A DNA stretch of 64,000 nt from Pseudophaeomoniella oleicola (GCA_003868215.1 QWDQ01000057.1:1-64000); one strand, 5' to 3'. Counted from the first letter of the stretch, positions 1 through 12,781 are shown. Notes: generated from the letters alone by a model not told the origin. Numbers and translations: made by a program.

Positions 1-2777
1 ACCTTCCACCATTAGACTACCCAAAATTCCCATCAGCATGCTGATGCCATACTAAACTGCAAGGTGCATATAGGTAGAATATTTTTTTATAAAACTCTAA
101 TTATCTAGATGGTCGAGGAAGTCCTGACCTTAAGCCGTATGCTGGTACTAGATTGCGCCCATGACTCTCACGTACATCAAATCATGATGACATGCCGTAC
201 TGGGTATGGACATTCTCGGGCAAGAGATCATATGGACAGCCCCTCCAACACTTTTTAGATTGAGCATGCTTCGCTGCAATATCTAATATACCGCAAAGCG
301 AGCTCTCGTGTTTTTTGGCTCAACCACGTTGACGACAGAAAGGTTGACAGAGCCACCTTGGTCTACCTGTGCTTCTCGTCCCGAAGCCATTCACGCCTGC
401 AGGGTAGGCACGGACCGATATGCTGATAAGACGAAAGGACGATGCTGAGCTACTGTTACAGTCCGCTGTCTATTCAGTATCTTGTGTTACATGCTTTCCG
501 ACCTTCAAAAATGTTTAGCGAACGCTTCCGTTTCCGATTCTCCCACCCTGGGAATATGGGACAAGCCATCTGACTGGGTTTCGCCATTTTGGATGCAGCA
601 GGAAGTGTACTTACCTTGTTTGATGCTTATGGGTAGGGACAGGAAGCCGCTGGACAGCACGGGTAATATGGTCACGCTTGAGGTTGTCTCGATCTTCGGG
701 GGAACTATACCAGAGTTACTTCAGCAAGCTTCGGGCATGTGGATGAAAGCAGGTGCTGAAAAACACCCAGAAAGACTTAGCCGTGGGCGTGATCTAGCAG
801 GCATCTCAAGGAAGCAATATGGAGTCTGCTAGGACCTTTGAAATGCTTGCACAGATTCCCGATAACGACCCTGTAAGGGTTGTGGATCTCCTTCCAAGTC
901 TGAAGGAAACATAGCAGGGAGCATTTATGATGCTGAAGGTCCATCGAAAACAAGTCAATCTCAAACCACCAAGCTAGCTTATGGTGCGATGGAGGACAAA
1001 GCGTCGGAATTCGTGTCAAACGCATCGATTCCAGACCTTTGAGCAATCCAATTCTCTGTGAGTAAGGTGCACGCTGGACTCGGTGAATTGCGGAACGATC
1101 CTGTCAAGCCAGAACCACTCCGAAAATCATGCGCATTATCCTTCTGGTCAGTGTATTTCACCTTCAGACTTCGGCCGCCACTGATGTTTTCAATATGGCT
1201 GGTATTTTGCTTGTGTTAGCTTGCTCATATATAAGTCTATAACAGTCGGCTTGATCGTGATGACGAATGACAGAGTGTTTCGGCATGAACCGAAAAGATA
1301 ACATCTCACTATGTCGCAGAAACAGGTCTCTTTGTGGACCATGATTTCGCTCAGAGAACGTAGGCCTATGTATTTGAAGATACGTCTATCTTCCTGCGTC
1401 ATGTATTCCAAGACAGGGAGCAACTGGTTTCTGACACACCAGCTGCTGCGGCACCTCAAGCTTTACGTGAGCAGGATTGTTGACACCTTTTCAATGCAAT
1501 TCCACTAGGCCGCTGCAGAATGAGGGCCTCTCGGCTGCAGCAGTTTCTCCGAGTGTGGTCCGCTTGTGAACTACCGATCTATCCGACAGTTAGAATACCG
1601 ACCATCTACCTGAGCTCACCTTCTCGATATAATTGGCAGTGGGAGGCTCATAAAGAGAAAGGACACCGACTTTGTACCTATCTAGAACTTTACCATGGTC
1701 TTTAGCATGATATTGGACTATATCGAGATATATACCGCTCACCAAAGGACTGCTACCTCCTAGTAAACCTCTGTAGAAGCGTATGGAGGACCACTCCTGA
1801 CCCAGCATAACTCCCAGTAACCCCCAACTGTTGAGGTGCCACAGCAAACCGGTGTGAATAGGACTAGGGTTGAAAAGTAGAGAGAGAGACAACGTGAGGG
1901 ACGGCGGGAACAGGAACCCGACGACGGGAACCCGACGCAACCCCCCCTGAAATAAAGGGAGTATCCCTTCCTCCCAACTCCCTTCTCCTTCCTATTTGGC
2001 TCCAGATATCCATCTATAGGGGAGCTGAGTTCCCATGCGCCGATATGTCTGCGAAGATCACCAAGATCTTTATCTCTACTATGAATTAGCTCATCAAGCT
2101 GCGGGCCTAGCTTGGGGGCTCAAGTCTTCCTCTACCTTTGTTCAATGGTGATATTTGCTGGCTGATCCGCACTAGACTCCTCAGACAGCGTGAAGGTTGT
2201 GACTAGCTTCAGAATTCATTCAGAATAAGAAAGAAACCTCGAGAGCGGGGATTTACTTTCAAGTTCATGTTGTCTGGCGTGAACCGCTCCTGAGATAGCA
2301 AGATTGTACTGCTGCCTTGTACGCAGGTGACCATTTGGGGTCCTTCTGGTTTAGAGGTACATGATTATCTAGAAGGTATCCAAGCTCTAAGAGTATGTTG
2401 CATGATAAGTTGTAGGGGGAAATCAATTCGCAGCTAGCACGTCCGTACAGCGTTTATGTACCTAGTAAGGGAATCAAAAGTCTTCAGAAGGGTATCAACA
2501 AAACGATCTCTCATTTCATTACGAACCAATCTCTCATTTCTTATTTAATTACAATTCCCTTATTTGTTTATTCAATTTTCCAGATATCTGCCTAATCCCT
2601 TTTCACTTTTTCTCTTTAACAAACCTTCTCCTCTCTTCTCATCACACACTCTCTTCCACCCCTCCTCTTCCCTTTCTCTCTCTCTCTCTCTCACACACAC
2701 TTTTCGATCAAATTAGCAGCACATGATTCGACCTTTTTAACAGCGCTCTACTTGGTTCCGAGAGGTTTCACGCCAGC
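1..2777. other. Left-end stretch without a supported gene
   Basis: No reading frame here shows a recognisable domain. The longest, a 116-codon frame at 482-832 (+), has no family motif and no convincing neighbouring exons. About 1840-1960 is purine-rich with short GGGAACCCGACG-like repeats. The last 200 bases turn strongly pyrimidine-rich and look like the promoter of the next gene. Decayed coding sequence cannot be excluded. Confidence 0.5.
2575..2700 (+). promoter_or_regulatory. CT-rich promoter tract
   Basis: A pyrimidine-rich run ends in an uninterrupted TC repeat (about 2675-2692) and then an AC repeat (2692-2700), about 80 bases before the ATG at 2778. CT-rich tracts just upstream of start codons are common in filamentous fungal promoters. 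The assignment to this gene rests on position alone. Confidence 0.45.
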
Positions 2778-4212
2778 ATGGATGAACCGGACGAAAATCC
2801 TAGGTTTCGTACCGCCAAGTGTCAATGTCCTCAGCACCACGATGATGGGCTTCTGCTTGACCTTGAAGATAGTAACCGTAAGTGTGTTACGGCCGTTTAA
2901 TAGCAGAGAATCTAACAGTACGGCAGTACCTAAGATTATATTTAATAAGAAAATTGGTCTCTTTGTTGAAATTGATCCAAAGAAACACCGTGTAACTCAC
3001 TTCAATGGGGTTTTTCACTTCGTGAGTCCATATTACACCCAAGCTCGGACATTGCTGACTTTGAAGAAGACTTCCGTAAACGACAAAAAAGAGCTGCCAT
3101 GCATGGGACCAGAACCAGGCGTTCAAGAAGTGAAAAAAGCAGTTCCCTCTACGCCTTCAGGCACCGTTCAACAAGACGGTATACAATTGTCATCCGCTCC
3201 TTGGAAGGTAGAGAAAGCTAATATATTGCAGCTATCTCACATAATGAAGGCGAAGTAAAGCCCACTACGCATTGCAATATCTGTAGTGAAACAAAGTAAG
3301 TTGTCCTATGTGATGAGCTGTTATATTCTAAAGGCAACACGCTGACCCTTATTTCATTCTAGTCACCTTGTAAAGGACTGCCCTTCCAAGCCCAAAGGCT
3401 CCGCTCCTCAGTGTGACGCTCGTCGCCCAAATCTCTGCCAAACCTGTTACCGTGATGACTGTATGTCTCTGTGGGATAAGATATCTCCCTGGTCCCCAAG
3501 CTGACATCCTTTAGGTACGAACCGTAATGGTTGCGAACACCCATGGAACAAGACCTACGTGGGTTCAGAGACAACAGAATCGATCTGGGAAAAACTTGTT
3601 CTTGCACTACAAAAGGATACCACCATGCCCACAGTTCAAAAGGTACGTATCATAGATTGCTTTTGTCTCAAGAAACTAGGATATTAACGGTTGCTAGCTT
3701 GTCACTATGTACTTCTTGAGTCTTCCAGGTACAGAAGGTCGAACCTATGAAGCACTCCTACGCAAAATTCGCAAACATGAACAGGAAATTGGCAAGACCC
3801 TGGCTCTGACGTTCATTGCAAGGGTATGTCTCGTGTCACTGGGGTTTGGACATCAATACTAACCAGTTCGCAGGAGGTTGCAGTGAAACCTGGCTATGCC
3901 ATTATGACCCCAGACGGTCGACTCCTCTCACTAGAAGGAGGTCCGCGCGGTTATCTAGTCAAAGCCATTGGATACGCATCCCTAGCCGAAGTCGACAAAC
4001 AAAACTTCTCCTTTGCGGCCCCAGAATTGATCAGAACCGTTGCTATATGGCCACGGTCTGAACAGCAGAATTACGACCGCCTTTCTGACGCCGGGCACTT
4101 GTGTCGATTGGCTGATCGTGGTTGCCCCATCTGTCACGAATTTGGCCATGGCCATGATGAGTGTTCAGCGGAAATTGCGAAGCCGAAACCGAGCAATCCG
4201 GATACACTGTAG
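2778..4212 (+). CDS. Two-zinc-knuckle (CCHC) protein, function unknown
   Basis: I do not recognise a named family. Two CCHC zinc knuckles (C-x2-C-x4-H-x4-C) are visible once introns are removed: one begins CNICSETNH and is split by the intron at 3296-3362, and the other is CPICHEFGHGHDEC near the C-terminus. Between them is a Cys-rich stretch (LCQTCYRDDC, then NGCEHPW). Four introns are clear: 3296-3362, 3461-3514, 3643-3697 and 3824-3873. Two upstream ones, about 2878-2982 and 3208-3249, are my best guess, chosen because exon 2 then reads as an acidic-basic segment (DIADFEEDFRKRQKR). With these the exons sum to 1062 nt (353 aa). Zinc knuckles suggest binding of single-stranded RNA or DNA, but nothing shows the target. 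Zinc knuckles also occur in retroelement Gag proteins, but the many introns and lack of any other element part argue for a host gene. The N-terminal half is uncertain. Confidence 0.62.
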
Positions 4213-4822
4213 AGGCGTGGGAGAAGGAAGGACTCAATACAGATGATTCATTCGCTCTGCCAAATGATGGTAATGAGGCATGGTAGGACAATCGGAAATC
4301 TGGAACCATCGGATGGCTGCCACAACTACCATCGGAACAGAATGGTTTTCTCAGGTATCCACTGAATCATTGAATCAGAGGCATTATTGATATCACCGGT
4401 AATAGTTTTTATGCTCTCTGTCATAGCTCTCTTCAAGCGTGACTCTCACAGAAGAATAGCTTCGTCGTATCTTGGTGACTTGCTCAAGAACCAAATACCT
4501 AGATAGTCTAAATAGTAATCAAAAGATCAAATCTACTCGGTCTTATCGACTTTCCTGTCCTCCACCCTTTGAATTCGAAATCGCTTATTATGGCGGACGG
4601 CATCTTGCTAGAGTATATGAACTGGGTGCGGATAAACGTTCCAACCTACCGGTGTTTCTTTCCATTAAAGCGTTCGGGTTGTATAGAAATATATACAAGT
4701 CGGTTCTCAGAGTCTACGCTTTAAGCAATATCCCACGTAAGCTAGACTATCATGAAGGTACAATATGGGATAATCTCTTTCTATGATCACCTGTTTGAGA
4801 ATTCAGGCTTATGCCTAATAGT
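4213..4822. other. Intergenic, convergent gene ends
   Basis: This lies between the zinc-knuckle gene (+) and the MARVEL-like gene (-). An open frame at about 4472-4786 (+) has no ATG start (it opens with TTG) and no recognisable domain, so I do not call it. Nothing else is seen. Confidence 0.5.
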
Positions 4823-5631
4823 TCAAGGTCGATCACGTCCGAATGTCTTCCTTGGAACCTCGATTTGCATGCCGGTCTCCTTGAGCAAACCCAAGTTATC
4901 CGTCTCCATGCTCTGAAGCCTCCCCTGGTCCCTATGCCCCAGCTCGACAAATCTATCACTCCTTGCTCGGCTTCTCATACCACTGCCCTTCCTCGCTTGC
5001 CGCCATCGTTGCACTGCCATGCAAGCAAAAACAAATGATGCAACCTCCAAACACCAGACAAAGCAGCTGAAGATAACGGCGCCCAATTCCAGACCACCAA
5101 CCGTATACAATATCGGATTGCATTCCCTTGCAAAACTGTTCAGAATATTGCAAAAGACTCTTCCATTCGATCCTTTCAGAGCGGGGCGCCAAACTTCGAA
5201 GAGACCGCCCCAGGCGGCAAAAGTAATTGAAGGAATGAGTAGAGCCCATACTATAAACCCCACCAGGAGATCTGCTATTGGGTGAAAGAAGTTGTATGTG
5301 AGGGAAAGGAAGACAACCGACGCCAGGTTGTAAAGAAATGATATCAAGAGCTATACATATCAGTCACGGCAGTAGGAGACGAAAGTTCAGAACGTACAGC
5401 AGCGATAGGCATTCCATCTTGCCAATCTTGCGGGTTTGGCCCCGAGGTGTGGACAAAATTAGCATTCCACTTCGGTATGGCTGCGGCGAAAAGCGAGAAG
5501 GCGATCAGACTGAACACTGCGGTCACAACTCGTATGGTCAATTTGATGTGCCATCTTCGATCGTTTTCGGCAAGCTGTCTACGAGTTTCCGGGCGCAATG
5601 AGGACTGGATGTTGTTCAGGAATGAAGCCAT
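4823..5631 (-). CDS. MARVEL-like four-helix membrane protein
   Basis: The gene has two exons (5631-5398 and 5350-4823) joined across a 47-nt intron at 5351-5397, giving 253 aa. The ATG at 5631 (MASFLNNIQSS) is preferred over an upstream in-frame start because it places a short hydrophilic N-terminus before the first helix. Four hydrophobic segments lie at about residues 32-52, 78-98, 105-125 and 160-185, and the soluble C-terminal tail of about 60 residues is rich in charged residues. The spacing and the Trp/Pro after helix 1 (AAIPKWN) resemble fungal MARVEL-domain proteins, which organise membrane microdomains and often sit in the plasma membrane. The fold assignment comes from topology and general resemblance, not from a decisive motif. 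Other four-helix families remain possible. Confidence 0.7.
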
Positions 5632-6686
5632 GCTGTCGGCAGTGTAGTCGTTTGTGAATAGACTTGAGTGGTCCCTCGTCCGGCGAAGGTAGAATGGAAT
5701 GTACTTGAACAAAATATCACCCGGCGCAAAGGAGAGAAGAGAAGAGAACAGTAGAAGACAAGTAACTTTGTAAGAACACGAAGATTGCGGCTATGTAGTG
5801 ACGTGGGTGTCGATCTGGGGAGGCTGGCATCCACGCATGAACCGGATCTTCCTATTAGATGCACAAGGTGTCGGAGGATTTGTTTGGGTAGGTAAATAAT
5901 GTTGCGTGGTCTATAAGATTCCAGCAGCCAGCAGCAAGAAACGAAACGGATTTGAGGTAGAAGTAAAGGTCAACTTTGAAGCACAGGAAACACGAAAGGT
6001 ATTCATTCAATCAGCAGAAGTAGAGAATAAAGACATTACGGCCGGCAGACGCGACGCGAAATGAGCATCAGCTGCAGCGGAACGGACAAGTCTGGCCTTC
6101 ATTTTACCGAAGATTAGGATCAATATGATATTCAGCAGGGATTTAGAATCTGGCTCGAGTAGATCAAATGAGTGGATAGGATGAAGAGATGAGGTCGTCG
6201 TCCTGTTGTACTGCGGAAATTTCTCTAACATATCCGAAACAATTGGCCCCGGAGACCCCTGCAGCACAAATTGTGGCTCTTCAGTGGATTTGACATTTCC
6301 TTTTCAACTCTCTTACGCGGAACGAATCATTTCCGAAGAGTGCAAAGGAGGGAACAGAACACGCTCGTGTGGTGCGGTGGAAGTGGCTGATTGATTAGCT
6401 ACCCTTCTCTACCACAGGAGTTCCGTCTGCATAGATCGTGAGAGATATCTGCCTCTTACGTACACACAGATTTACCAGGATCAGCCTTGTCTCGGCATAC
6501 AAATCACAGTTGTGGTCAACCAATTGAAGAGTCCAAGTAATGAAGGAGTTGTAGGATCATAATACTCCTCGCGTTACCAAGGTAATCATACATCGTTCAT
6601 ATCCAATACGACCCCCTACTTCCAGTGGTATCTTTCCCAGTGATCCAAACCAAAGACACCAAGACGCCTCAACCAGATGACTAAAC
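5632..6686. other. Intergenic between two minus-strand genes
   Basis: Upstream region of the MARVEL-like gene and 3' flank of rad21. Short frames at 6007-6267 (-) and 6206-6394 (+) overlap each other and show no domain. I see no gene. Confidence 0.5.
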
Positions 6687-8574
6687 TCAAGCTGCAACGG
6701 TGGCGGAAGGTTCAACGTCATCTCCATGTTCGATCTCACCCCCCGCTTCCCTTTCTGCCCAACTGCCCCAAAGACCTCGCTTACCACGGATCCGAAGTGG
6801 GCCACCAATTGTTCTATCGCTTTGTTCCACTTTGATGGCATCTTTGGTGGCCAAAACAAGTACTTCGAAGAACATCTTGGTCGCGTCTTCTTTCGTGGTC
6901 TCCCGCTCGGGAAATAGATCTTGAAAGAGAACACTGGCTTTCTTCTGGGAAGCAGGGCTGCCATCAACACCCTGTTCTCCGAATCGATCTCTGAGGAGAT
7001 GTACTGCATGTTTGGTACCTTCTGAGACTGGACCACTGTCTGCTGGGTGCACTAGTGGAGCAGTGGTGTCTTCAAACCCGTCATAGCCAGCCTCGATACC
7101 TTCATCATCCTCCGCTTGAGGTTCGATCTCATCACTTGGTAGGTGAGCATGACCTTCTTCAGGCAGCTCGATTTGAGTCTGGTGCAGTGTTGAATCTCCG
7201 CCCATACCAATACCCTCGTCCAGAAGATCCAATTCTTCGTCTTCGCCCAACTCAAGCCTTGGTGATTTCTCCACCGGCTCTTCGTCGAAGTCCATATCGG
7301 AAATGCCACTATCTCTCTTGCGCTTAAGCTCGCTCGATTTTCGGATAACGTCAATGGAGAGAATGCCTCTCAATTCCGGTGCCCATCCACGTGATCGTCC
7401 ATCACCCATAATATTGGAGACGAAGTCGCCATTTTTCTGCATGTTCATCAAGGTAAGCAACAAGGGATCACGTGGTAGGAAGCTGACAGGCTTGAGAATC
7501 TTCGAGCGGTCATTTTGTTGTTCTTTGATCTGAGAGTTGTGAAGGACAGTCTCGGAATCAAGAACCAAGGTCTTCCTCTTTCGGCTCTTCTGTGGTTGCT
7601 GTACGGAGACTTCTTCTTGGTCAACAAACGTGAGGTCCAGGTCTCCCTCAAGTCCTGCTGGTGCGTCGGATAGTGGTGATTCGCGCTCACGTTCTCGCTC
7701 AGGCTCGGCTGTAGCCTCGATGGGCATAGCTGACTCATCAGCAAGAATGCCCATGTCATCATCGGCAGCCAGAGCCTTGTCCAATTGATCAGCTGCAGCT
7801 GGGGCGTCGAGTGTTGGTTCATCGACGTGCATAGGAACATCATCGTCTCCAAGATCCAACCCAAGGTCATCGTTATCCAAAAGTTTCTCGGTCTCCCCAA
7901 AAAGATCCTCGCCAACATCTCGAGCAGCAGGAGCATTTCTGCCAGCTTCAATGCTTAAAGACGTGTCGTTACCCATATCAAAATCATCGCCCAGGTCGAG
8001 GTCTAGTCCAACATCATCCTCCAAATGCGGTCGTTCAACGGAGCTGGACGTCTGGGTGTCAGGAAGGAGAGAACTGGACCAATCCATGCCGAAGTCTTTC
8101 AAGCCTTCGTCGGTATCAAGATTCAGGGATTGCGAGAGAACCTTGTCCAGGTCTATGTTGTCCAAAAAGTCGATGGGCTCGGTAGTCTGGATATCAATGG
8201 TGGTCTTTGCTTGATTGGCACCTTCTGCTAGATCATTGGAATTTTTCGTAATTTTGTATGCCTAGTGAACCGTTAGTCATTGCAGGTGGTTCTATTTGCA
8301 TGCGCCGTACCATCTTGATCTTGCCCAAGGCCTCATTACAATCGTCCATCAGATAACGCGCTTTTCGGCCATAGATGCGCACCACCCCCAGTAAAAGCTG
8401 ACTGCTCAGACGAAGGGCCATAGGTGTCTGCCCTGGGTTGACAATGGTTTGAACATCTTTCTCGATGTCTGATTGTAGGATATGGGTCTTTGAGAGTTTG
8501 CGCTCAAGGTTCGCTGCAATCCAAACCCGACCGAGGGCCCCTGCCGAACCTAACAGCTTCTCGTGATAAAACAT
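6687..8574 (-). CDS. rad21: Cohesin kleisin subunit Rad21/Scc1
   Basis: This is the kleisin subunit of mitotic cohesin, which closes the Smc1-Smc3 ring around sister chromatids and is cut by separase at anaphase. There are two exons (8574-8311 and 8261-6687) with a 49-nt intron (8262-8310), giving 612 aa, close to fission yeast Rad21. The N-terminus (residues 1-90) is the Rad21/Rec8 N domain: MFYHEKLL, RVWIAANLERKLSKTHI, LGVVRIYGRKARYLMDDCN. A long acidic linker follows, then a basic patch KRKRD, and a C-terminal winged-helix region that binds Smc1 (about 495-600: KASVLFQDLFPER, FFEVLVLATKDAI). SIEAGR at residues 191-196 matches the separase consensus known from budding yeast Scc1 (SVEQGR, SLEVGR). 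The N-domain sequence fits mitotic Rad21 better than meiotic Rec8. It is divergent from pmr1, with about 0.9 kb between them. Confidence 0.95.
8262..8310 (-). other. Intron of rad21
   Basis: A 49-nt GTACGG...CTAG intron splits the conserved N domain directly after LGKIKM. Splicing restores the frame into AYKITKNSND. Read through, the upstream exon would stop at about 8233. Confidence 0.9.
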
Positions 8575-9487
8575 TCTGTATCGCTATAACAGGTGACGCC
8601 ACCGTGTCGACTTCCAAGAAGATACTGGCAGTGAGGCGTGGGATGGATGGTTGCGACTTACGCGTTGAAGGACGCGCTTTTGTTGATAGGTCTATAGAAC
8701 GATGCTTGAGATAGGTATTGTCCCAACCGGCAGCACTGAGCTTATAACAAGGTCCAAGTAGCTCCCAACATGAATGCGACAAACACGATGCTGAGATAGG
8801 AAATAATTGAATCAATGTGGTGGTGATTGCGATAATTGAGTTGTTTGGGATTCAGTGAGGCAGGGAATGAGAGTGGCTGGATTGAATGCTTTAAGGTAAT
8901 TCTAGCGCGTTTTCCCTCAAACAATTCAGTGGAAGCTGCCCGTGCCGCATTCGTCCTGGTGTCATTACTTAAGAGAAGAATGGGATGCCAAGCCAGTTCC
9001 CTCTCTTACCTTACCTTACCTAGGTACCCATCTAAGGCTCCTTAGGTACAATCGAGGAGCGCCTAACTTAACGGTCATCAGCGCCGCCTTTTAACTAGCG
9101 ACAACCCCTTTAAAGGGAAGCGTTAGCTGTGATCGGACAAGATCTTACGCCCGAAAAAGCAAATGCATGGTTGATGATCCTGATGCAGTTCCAAGCTTTC
9201 TCCATACCACGTCGCATCTCTCTCCACTACTCTCGATAATTGTTGTCAAATACATTGTACATCTATCTACATGTAAAACACTCATAGCGCAGAGAGACGA
9301 CTCCTATCCCTCAGCTAGCAGTACTATTCTTTTCATGTTCAGTATTTTATCTCGTCTTTCATACTTCCTTGGGCCTTCAACCGCCATCTCTGTCCATACC
9401 GCAAGCGCCAATCCCCCAGAAAGCACTTGATAAGTGGTATGAGCTGCTGAATGAAAGCGCAAAGTGCTTGTAGAAAGCCATGAGAGG
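8575..9487. promoter_or_regulatory. Divergent promoter region rad21 / pmr1
   Basis: About 0.9 kb separates the two start codons. It holds TTACC repeats ending in CCTAGGTACC at about 9006-9029 and a CCTTAGGTAC at about 9040, members of an intergenic motif family described in the findings. An 87-codon frame at 9167-9430 (+) has no domain and is probably chance. Confidence 0.5.
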
Positions 9488-12400
9488 ATGTCAAGAAGTG
9501 GTACTCCTTTGTTACCGGTCTCTAACCATTCACAATCTCATTTGAGACCACCTACGCCAGCTCAACATGGAAATCAGAAGCCCCAGACTTCATCGGTAAG
9601 GTCCTGTAATACTGAGCACTCCCCCTGTCTCTGACACGTTCTAGACCATAACATCCACGTATTCGCAGCTTCCGCCTCAAGAGGTCGTCAGCCGGCTATA
9701 TACATCCTTAACTCTTGGGTTATCGCCAGCCGAAGCACAATCAAGATTGATCAAAGATGGACCGAACGAATTACCTCACGAGGAGCCCGAGCCCCTATGG
9801 CTGCGCTTTCTCAAACAATTCAAAGAGACGCTCATCCTTCTTTTACTTGCATCAGCAGCTATCTCCTTCTTCATGGGCAACCTCGATGACGCTGTCAGCA
9901 TAACTATAGCCGTGACAATCGTGGTCACGGTCGGTTTCATTCAGGAGTACAGATCAGAAAAATCGATAGAAGCTCTTAGCAAATTGGTACCACATTTTGC
10001 CCACTTGCGGAGAATAGGTGCAAGGAATGGAAGCATAAATCATGGCGGTCAGGATATCGAGTTGGACGGTCTTGCAGCAAGTGGCGGATCATCTTCACCA
10101 ATCACTAGCTCGTCAACAGTTCCTGCTGCGCAACTGGTAGTTGGAGATTTGGTGTTATTCTCTACAGGTGACCGAATCGCAGCAGACATTCGTATCACGA
10201 AAGCTACGGACCTGACAATTGATGAATCGAATTTGACGGGAGAAAATGAACCGGTCGTCAAATATACGGATGCTATCGAGCGATACAAATCAGGATCTGG
10301 GACAGATAGCCCTCCACGTTCGCCGATGTTTGCATCACCAGGCACCGGAACTGTTGGTACCGATGTTCGCCTCAACGAGCAACATAACATCGCGTTCATG
10401 GGTACTTTGGTCCGCTCTGGATATGGTGAGGGCATTGTGATCGCGACTGGTGCAAAAACTGAATTTGGAAGTATCTCCGCCTCTCTGCAGGAGATCGAAA
10501 GCCCCCGGACGCCTCTCCAAATCTCCATGGATCGTCTTGGCAAAGAGTTGAGTTATATGTCTTTCATAGTCATCGGCTTGATCGCCGTGATTGGTCTACT
10601 CCAAGGCCGAAAGCTGCTGGATATGTTTACCATCGGAGTCTCTTTGGCAGTGGCTGCTATTCCTGAAGGATTGCCAATCATTGTCACTGTTACCTTGGCT
10701 CTTGGCGTCCTCCGTATGGCGAAGCGTGGAGCAATCGTCCGGAGACTCCCAAGCGTGGAAACACTTGGATCGGTCAACGTCGTGTGCAGCGATAAAACGG
10801 GTACTTTGACACTCAACCATATGACTGTGACAAAAATGTGGCATTTTGACGCTGGTATGCCTTTTGAACTGGACAAGGAAATCCTCAGCCATCCTGGACC
10901 AGCAACTAGAACTGTATTCCGTGTAGGGAACATTGCCAACAACGCAAGATTATCGAGTGCCAATGCTAACTCACCGGCTACTGCATCGTCCGCTGCAATC
11001 CTATCATCAACGCAAGATTCATCTGCCATCTCTACCAAGAGCCGCTGGGTTGGCCAGCCAACTGATGTCGCTGTCCTTGATCTCCTGGATGCTTTTGGAG
11101 AGGACGATGTACGAGATCATATCGGACCTCGGCTTCAAGAGACGCCATTCAGTTCTGAACGAAAGTGGATGGGTGTTGTGATTGGAAATTCTCTGGACGG
11201 CAATAATACGTTCGGGCAATCTGAGGTGGCATACATCAAGGGTGCGATTGAACAAGTCATCAAACGATGTGACACCTACCTGACAAAGGATGGCCGAGAG
11301 GTCATCTTGGATGAGGCCCGGAGAAGGGAAGCATTCAATGCTGCTAGAAACATGGCCGAAGAAGGTCTGAGGGTCATTGGTCTTGCAAGCGGAACTGTGT
11401 CGAAACGATCTGGCTTTTCAAGCAGAAGCACTACACCTCGCCCAGTTTTGGACCGGACCCAATCACAGAAGTTCGGTGATGATGAGTCCTCTTACAATGG
11501 TCTTTGCTTTTCTGGCATGGTCGGCATGAACGACCCCCCAAGGAAGGATGTCCATAGGTCTATCCGCAAGCTGATGACAGGCGGAGTCAAAGTGATCATG
11601 ATTACTGGTGACGCCGAGACGACTGCAGTTGCCATCGCGCGAAAGTTGGGTATGCCTATCAATGCCTCAGGATCAAGCAATGATCAAGTTCTCCGCGGAG
11701 AAGATCTTGACCGCATGTCCGAGGCCGAACTTTCCGAAGCAATTGGGCGAACGTCAATCTTTGCCAGGACAAGCCCTGACCATAAAATGAAAATCGTACG
11801 GGCTCTTCAAGCTCGAGGCGATGTTGTCGCCATGACTGGAGATGGTGTGAATGACGCTCCAGCATTAAAGAAGGCTGATATTGGTATTTCCATGGGGCTC
11901 CTTGGAACGGACGTGGCGAAAGAAGCGGCCGATATGATTCTCACTGACGATGACTTTTCGACCATCTTACAAGCCATTGAGCAAGGTAAAGGCATCTTCT
12001 ACAACATCCAAAATTTCATCACCTTCCAGCTCAGTACTAGCGTCGCTGCACTATCGCTGGTACTTCTCAGTACGTTATTTGGTTTCAAGAATCCGCTTAA
12101 TGCTATGCAGATTCTCTGGATAAGTGAGTACTCAGCAGGAAAGGAGAGCTACCCTGACTAACCGAAATCATAGATATCCTCATGGATGGGCCTCCCGCTC
12201 AGTCACTCGGTGTCGAGCCTGTGGATCCCAGAATCATGTTGCAGCCTCCTCGCCCCAAAAACGCGCGGGTTTTGACGAAGCGACTTGTACGTCGCGTGTT
12301 GACATCTGCAACTGTCATCATGCTAGGGACCATACTTGTCTATATCAAAGAGATGGTTGAAGATGGTGATAGCTCCGCTTCCTACACATCGTCCGTCGGC

Positions 12401-12781
12401 ACCATTCCTTCGACGCACCATGCGAAGGTCGTCACGCGCCGCGATACTACCATGACATTCACTACTTTTGTGCTTTTTGACATGTTCAATGCTCTCACGT
12501 GCCGATCGGAAGCGAAATCGGTACTGTTTGGAGAGATGAAATTATTCGGTAACAAGATGTTCAATTACGCTGTTGCCGGCTCGCTGTTCGGACAATTATG
12601 CGTCATCTACCTACCTTTCTTGCAGAACGTGTTCCAAACAGAGGCATTGTCATTCAAGGATCTGGTCCAGCTGGTCTGTTTGGCGAGCAGTGTTTTCTGG
12701 ATAGATGAAGGTCGCAAGTATTGGGAGAAAGGGCGGCGCAGATCTGCTCTGCTCCCGAGTGGGTATTCCAGCAGCGCGTGA
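9488..12781 (+). CDS. pmr1: Golgi P-type Ca2+/Mn2+ ATPase (Pmr1, SPCA type)
   Basis: This pump moves Ca2+ and Mn2+ into the Golgi lumen at the cost of ATP, serving secretion, glycosylation and Mn2+ detoxification. There are three exons (9488-9595, 9645-12123, 12174-12781) summing to 3195 nt (1064 aa). Visible in order are the short hydrophilic N-terminus, the actuator loop with LTGENEPV, the M4 motif AAIPEGLPI with its ion-binding Glu, the phosphorylation site DKTGT (Asp at about 419), the nucleotide-binding domain, the hinge [19 protein letters not shown], and M6 with [18 protein letters not shown]. The Gln in PPAQSLG matches the residue that gives yeast Pmr1 its Mn2+ preference. The single calcium site and overall length fit SPCA, not the ER (SERCA) or plasma-membrane types. 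A Ser/Pro/Gly-rich insert lies in the actuator domain ([13 protein letters not shown]) and another, serine- and alanine-rich, in the N domain. Confidence 0.97.

Noticed and set aside
482-832. 116-codon open frame at the left end
   Set aside because: Has an ATG but no recognisable domain, neighbouring exon or conserved motif; several overlapping frames of similar quality lie on the other strand.
4472-4786. 104-codon frame downstream of the zinc-knuckle gene
   Set aside because: Starts with TTG, not ATG, and no upstream exon could be joined to it.
9167-9430. 87-codon frame upstream of pmr1
   Set aside because: Ends before the pmr1 ATG, has no domain, and its Ser/Thr/Leu-rich translation is what CT-rich promoter DNA gives.
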